Source: an uncultured Blastococcus sp. (GTDB taxonomy: Bacteria > Actinomycetota > Actinomycetes > Mycobacteriales > Antricoccaceae). From it: a DNA stretch of 8,407 nucleotides. Position 1 is the stretch's first letter. The number at the start of each line of letters is the position of its first letter. This document shows, piece by piece, positions 6,214 through 8,407 of this stretch. The notes under the pieces are model-generated. The model saw only the letters and a program-made list of their open reading frames with translations. It was not told where the DNA came from and ran no database searches. A program made the position numbers and the translations under genes. Location: positions 1-8,407 of the forward strand of contig CAMIGT010000036.1 in the NCBI GenBank assembly GCA_946221975.1. Direction: 5' to 3'.

Positions 6214-6284
6214 CCAAAACTGCAAAGGACAGGGGCACACATCTCCCATCCGGGCCCGGGGTCCTCTCTCCTTTGCAATTTTGG
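6214..6284. repeat. 71-bp palindromic element, copy B
   Basis: This has the same length and orientation as copy A, with six substitutions. Its arms pair better than those of A: CCAAAA and TGCAAAGGA at 6214-6229 face TCCTTTGCA and TTTTGG at 6269-6284, separated by one mismatch. The internal CCGGGCCCGG palindrome is kept at 6250-6259. It starts 20 bp after the stop of the RHH gene, as copy A starts 28 bp after that of the XdhC-like gene. The 76 bp from here to the next ATG show only that gene's ribosome-binding site. Confidence 0.9.
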
Positions 6285-6360
6285 ACACGACCACCCGACG
6301 TCACACGGAGCGCGCGAGGATCGTCAGGAAAGCAAGGACCGAGAGGAAGGACGTGTTGCG

Positions 6361-6789
6361 ATGAGTGACGGATTCAGCAAGGCCGAGCGCGACGCGATGA
6401 AGCAGCGCGCCGACGAACTGCGCTCGATGAAGGGCGTCAAGGGCGCCGCCAAGAAGGCGAAGGAGCTGGAGGCCTGCCTCGAGGCCATCGCCGAGCTCTC
6501 CGGCACCGACCGGGAAGTCGCCGAGCGCTACCACGTCGTGGTCACCGAGGAGGCGCCCGAGCTCGACCCGAAGACCTGGTACGGGTTCCCGTCGTACGCC
6601 AAGGACGGCAAGGTGCTCACCTTCGTGCAGCCGGCCTCTAAGTTCGATACCCGCTACCCGACGGTCGGTTTCCAGGACGTCGCGCAGCTCGACGATGGGC
6701 CAATGTGGCCGACGTCGTACGCCGTCACGAAATGGACCCCGGCTGTCGACAAGGCGATGCGCGCCATCGTCAAGAGAGCCGTCTCATAG
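6361..6789 (+). CDS. DUF1801/YdhG-like small protein
   Basis: A 142-residue soluble protein. The lysine-rich N-terminal helix (about 5-45) is followed by a domain with ELDPKTWYGFPSYAKDGKVL (67-86), ASKFDTRYPTVGF (92-104) and LDDGPMWPTSYAV (110-122). These signatures match a common actinobacterial family related to DUF1801 and YdhG-like proteins, which are often labelled iron chaperones by similarity to frataxin-like folds. The biochemical role is not established and I would not assign one. GGAAGG at 6345-6350 lies 10 nt before the ATG. The frame is open upstream to 6157 but crosses the RHH stop and palindrome B, so that extension is rejected. The gene appears monocistronic: a distinct promoter lies directly downstream for the next gene. 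Confidence 0.85.
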   Translation: MSDGFSKAERDAMKQRADELRSMKGVKGAAKKAKELEACLEAIAELSGTDREVAERYHVVVTEEAPELDPKTWYGFPSYAKDGKVLTFVQPASKFDTRYPTVGFQDVAQLDDGPMWPTSYAVTKWTPAVDKAMRAIVKRAVS

Positions 6790-6793
6790 AAAC

Positions 6794-6824
6794 TTGACCT
6801 CGAGTCGCCTTGAGGTCCTAGCGT
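6794..6824 (+). promoter_or_regulatory. MerR-family-type promoter with SoxR-box-like dyad
   Basis: The -35 TTGACC (6794-6799) and -10 TAGCGT (6819-6824) are separated by 19 bp, the overlong spacing typical of promoters activated by MerR-family proteins. The spacer carries a dyad: GACCTCGAG (6796-6804) and CTTGAGGTC (6809-6817), matching at 8 of 9 positions across TCGC. The central 18 bp (6798-6815) agree with the E. coli soxS SoxR box CCTCAAGTTAACTTGAGG at 14 of 18 positions as I remember it. Transcription would begin about 6831, next to the ATG at 6832. Whether SoxR or another MerR protein binds is not decided by the sequence. Confidence 0.75.
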
Positions 6825-6831
6825 CGCCAAC

Positions 6832-7677
6832 ATGAGGATTCTCGTTGTTGGTGCCACGGGTCGCGTAGGCGGCGCCGCCGTCGAGTTGCTGCGTGAGCGC
6901 GGCGACGCCGTCACGGCGCTGACCAGATCACCCGACGCGCCCCTGCCGCCCGGAGTCGACCGAGTTTTCGGCGACCTCACCGAAGCATCGACGCTGGCCC
7001 AGCTGCCAGGCTCTGACGCCACGTTCCTGGTATTTCCCAGCGTCACCGCTGACGAGTACGCCGCCGAAATCGTCGAAGCGCTCGCCGACCGCACCGACCA
7101 CATCGTCTATCTGTCGGCTCACGGCGCCGACGACGCAGACCCCGACGGCGAGGGCATCATGGCCTCGCACGCGCGGGTCGAACGCGAGCTCGCCCGCACC
7201 GGCATACGGCGAACCTTCCTGCGCTCGAGCGGTTTCGCCGCCAACACGCTCGCCTGGGCCCCGGCCGTGAAAGCCAGTCAGCCGATTCGCGGCATCGCCG
7301 CCGCGGCGCGTCGCGCCCTCATCCACGAGCGCGACCTCGCCGCGGTCGCCGTACACGAGATCGCCGCCGTGCCAAGCGATCCCGAGCGAATCCTGCATCT
7401 GACCGGACCCGAGGTCATGACGCAGGGCGAGTACGCCGGTGTCCTGTCGTCGGTGTTGGGCCGCGACCTCCCGTTCATCGAGCTGTCCGACGACGACGCG
7501 GCGCGCGAGCTGTTTGCGGACGCGCCGCCTGCGATGGTGCGCTCGATCCTGGAAGGTCAGCGGCGGATGATCGACGAGCCCGAACCCAAGACCGACGAGG
7601 TTGCGGCGGTGCTTGGCCGCCCGGCAACGCCGTACTCGCAGTGGGTGCTCGATCATCGCGCCGACTTCGGCGCCTGA
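6832..7677 (+). CDS. NmrA-family NAD(P)-binding protein (possible quinone reductase)
   Basis: A 281-residue cytoplasmic protein of the NmrA/atypical SDR family. The dinucleotide-binding loop is ILVVGATGRVGG (3-14), followed by VYLSAHGAD (92-100), ASHARVERELARTGIRRTFLR (111-131), HERDLAAVAVHEIA (165-178) and LTGPEVMTQGEYA (190-202). It lacks the SDR YxxxK pair at the expected place. Relatives include NAD(P)H:quinone oxidoreductases of the QOR2 type and redox-sensing regulators; substrate is not determined. No Shine-Dalgarno sequence precedes the ATG, and the MerR-type promoter predicts a start of transcription at the ATG, so the mRNA is probably leaderless. A SoxR-like operator on a gene of this class fits a role against redox-cycling compounds (inference). 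The 3' end converges on an NTF2/SnoaL remnant. Confidence 0.87.
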   Translation: MRILVVGATGRVGGAAVELLRERGDAVTALTRSPDAPLPPGVDRVFGDLTEASTLAQLPGSDATFLVFPSVTADEYAAEIVEALADRTDHIVYLSAHGADDADPDGEGIMASHARVERELARTGIRRTFLRSSGFAANTLAWAPAVKASQPIRGIAAAARRALIHERDLAAVAVHEIAAVPSDPERILHLTGPEVMTQGEYAGVLSSVLGRDLPFIELSDDDAARELFADAPPAMVRSILEGQRRMIDEPEPKTDEVAAVLGRPATPYSQWVLDHRADFGA

Positions 7678-7711
7678 GCGTCGGCGTACTCGGCGAAGGG
7701 GACCGGCTCAG
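7674..7711. terminator. Weak hairpin between convergent genes
   Basis: CTGAGC at 7674-7679 is complementary to GCTCAG at 7706-7711, so the stop codons of both converging genes lie in the arms. The loop is long (26 nt) and no T tract follows on either strand. It could act as a weak bidirectional terminator, but the evidence is thin. Confidence 0.25.
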
Positions 7712-7938
7712 TTGCCGACGATCACCTGTGGGTCGCCGGTAAACCACACGCAGTCGATCACGACGCTGCTCATCCGCCAGAGCTGGCCATCGAACTCGGC
7801 GTGTACGTCGTAGAGGTTCTTCAGCAGCGCGTGGCGGGAGCGGTCGTCGGCGGGCAGGTGCTGCGCCTCGACGAGGGCGGTGAGCCGCGCCGAGGTCTGG
7901 TCGATGCGCACCCGCGGGTTGCTGACTACTAAAGGTGT
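7708..7938 (-). pseudogene. NTF2/SnoaL-like protein, N-terminally truncated remnant
   Basis: The minus-strand frame reads TPLVVSNPRVRIDQTSARLT, then through VEAQHLPADDRSRHALLKN, FDGQLWRMSSVVIDCVWF and TGDPQVIVGN to a TGA at 7710-7708. This looks like the C-terminal half of the nuclear transport factor 2/SnoaL-like fold (usually about 130-150 residues): an SNPRV strand, an AQHL strand, then the final long strands ending VWFTGDP. Upstream the frame meets a TGA at 7950-7948, and no N-terminal half exists because the MerR gene region begins there. A GTG at 7911-7909 could start a 67-residue protein, but it has no ribosome-binding site and would omit the SNPRV strand. I read it as a 5'-deleted gene. 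A short functional protein is the less likely alternative. Confidence 0.6.
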
Positions 7939-7957
7939 CCACCGGTGTCAAGGTCAA
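7928..7957 (-). promoter_or_regulatory. Possible MerR-type promoter/operator facing the SnoaL remnant
   Basis: On the minus strand, TTGACC (7957-7952) and TTTAGT (7933-7928) are 18 bp apart. On the plus strand the spacer region contains GGTGTC twice, at 7934-7939 and 7944-7949, 10 bp apart, and the palindrome CACCGGTG at 7940-7947. Its position between the MerR gene and the minus-strand remnant suits a divergent operator for that regulator. It overlaps the reading frame of the remnant, so its age relative to the deletion is unclear. Confidence 0.35.
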
Positions 7958-7982
7958 GCCGCAGCCGGCACGCAGGGTCGGG

Positions 7983-7988
7983 CACAAT
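7983..7988 (+). promoter_or_regulatory. Possible -10 element of the MerR gene
   Basis: CACAAT sits 6 nt before the ATG at 7995, which would make the transcript leaderless; no Shine-Dalgarno sequence is present. No clear -35 is seen at the usual distance. Confidence 0.28.
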
Positions 7989-7994
7989 GCAGAC

Positions 7995-8333
7995 ATGCAG
8001 GTTGCTGAACTCGCCAAACGCACCGGCGCGTCCGCCAGGTCGATCCGGCACTACGACCGCGCACAGCTGCTTTCCTCGCGGCGGCTGTCCAACGGCTATC
8101 GGGTATTCGAGGCCGCGGCGGTCGACGAAGTGCGCCAACTGCGGTCGCTGCTCGATGCCGGGCTGTCCCTGGCAGACATCACGACGATCCGCCCGTGCCT
8201 GGAACCGGACGGCAGCGTGCAGCCGTGCGCAACCGCGCGTCAGGTGCTGCGCCACCACACCGAGCGACTGCAATCGCGGATCGAGGCTGACAAACGCACG
8301 CTGGCACTGCTGCAACAGAAGCTTTCGCTGTGA
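7995..8333 (+). CDS. MerR-family transcriptional regulator
   Basis: A 112-residue regulator. The winged helix-turn-helix is complete: MQVAELAKRTGASARSIRHY (1-20), then the LSNGYRVFEAAAVDEVRQLR wing and helix (31-50) and LLDAGLSLADI (52-62). A C-terminal dimerisation coiled coil runs from about 80 to 110. The linker holds two cysteines, C68 and C78, in a CLEPDGSVQPC context common in a short actinobacterial MerR group. The four-cysteine Fe-S motif of SoxR is absent, so this is not SoxR. MerR dimers bind dyads between overspaced promoter elements and twist them for transcription. The dyad at 7928-7957 is a natural own-site candidate, and the promoter at 6794-6824 another target. ATG 7995 is chosen because the HTH begins there; an in-frame GTG at 7935 would add 20 unrelated residues. 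Confidence 0.88.
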   Translation: MQVAELAKRTGASARSIRHYDRAQLLSSRRLSNGYRVFEAAAVDEVRQLRSLLDAGLSLADITTIRPCLEPDGSVQPCATARQVLRHHTERLQSRIEADKRTLALLQQKLSL

Positions 8334-8407
8334 ACCCGTTAGCAGATATCGCCGCCCGCGCCCGCGGAGTGCGCCGACGGATCACCGGCGCGCTCGCCGA
8401 CAGGATG
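8330..8407 (+). CDS. Unidentified gene, first 26 codons only
   Basis: A GTG at 8330 overlaps the TGA of the MerR gene by three bases (GTGA), a common arrangement for translational coupling. The frame stays open to the window edge, giving an N-terminus MNPLADIAARARGVRRRITG followed by ALADRM. It resembles a basic amphipathic helix, and nothing in it identifies a family. The coding call rests on the overlap and third-position GC bias. If real, it probably shares a transcript with the MerR gene. Confidence 0.45.
   Translation, partial: MNPLADIAARARGVRRRITGALADRM

Noticed and set aside
5768..6284. Copies A and B as ends of a composite transposon with target duplications
   Set aside because: Flanks of A, of B and of the whole segment show no matching short direct repeats, and no transposase is present.
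6157..6360. Upstream extension of the DUF1801-like frame
   Set aside because: It would translate through the RHH gene end and palindrome B. The ATG at 6361 has a ribosome-binding site and starts the family match.
5740..6360. CRISPR array or type III toxin-antitoxin repeat array
   Set aside because: There are only three elements, unevenly spaced and partly inverted, with a protein-coding gene between them; no regular spacers or tandem short repeats.
7995..8333. MerR-family protein as SoxR itself
   Set aside because: Only two cysteines (68 and 78) are present; the four-cysteine Fe-S cluster motif of SoxR is missing.

Overview
The window is GC-rich, densely packed DNA whose reading frames favour G or C in the third codon position. 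GTG and TTG starts, possible leaderless genes and the protein families present (a protealysin-type M4 protease, an actinobacterial-style CPBP protein, CoxD/CoxE/XdhC accessory proteins) point to an actinobacterial chromosome. No plasmid, phage, transposase, rRNA, tRNA or CRISPR signature is visible.

Layout. Bases 1-77 hold the start of a minus-strand M4 metalloprotease gene that runs off the window. Diverging from it is a close-packed plus-strand run: a CPBP-family membrane protein (155-886), a YbjT-like NAD(P)-binding protein lacking the usual C-terminal domain (895-1911) and an SRPBCC protein (1939-2370). A 186-bp gap follows, holding two copies of a 51-bp imperfect palindrome that differ at one base. 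The second copy runs into the ribosome-binding site of the next operon. That operon encodes a MoxR/CoxD-type AAA+ ATPase (2557-3432), a CoxE-type VWA protein (3432-4589) and an XdhC/CoxF-type protein (4615-5739). Together they form the maturation module known for molybdenum hydroxylases such as CO dehydrogenase, but no enzyme subunits lie in the window.

The most unusual part is 5740-6360. A 77-residue ribbon-helix-helix, antitoxin-like gene with no toxin partner (5960-6193) is enclosed by three palindromic elements of about 70 bp. Two (5768-5838 and 6214-6284) are near-identical direct copies. The third (5855-5923) is diverged, appears inverted, and keeps its terminal arms paired although the arm sequence has changed.

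After this come a DUF1801/YdhG-like gene (6361-6789) and an NmrA-type NAD(P)-binding gene (6832-7677). The latter has a clear MerR-family promoter: a 19-bp spacer containing a dyad very like a SoxR box, with predicted transcription starting at the ATG. Facing it is the C-terminal remnant of an NTF2/SnoaL-like gene (minus strand, about 7708-7938). A MerR-family regulator (7995-8333) and the first 26 codons of an overlapping gene end the window. The MerR gene, the SnoaL remnant and the NmrA gene may once have formed one regulated locus; this is inference from position and operator type.
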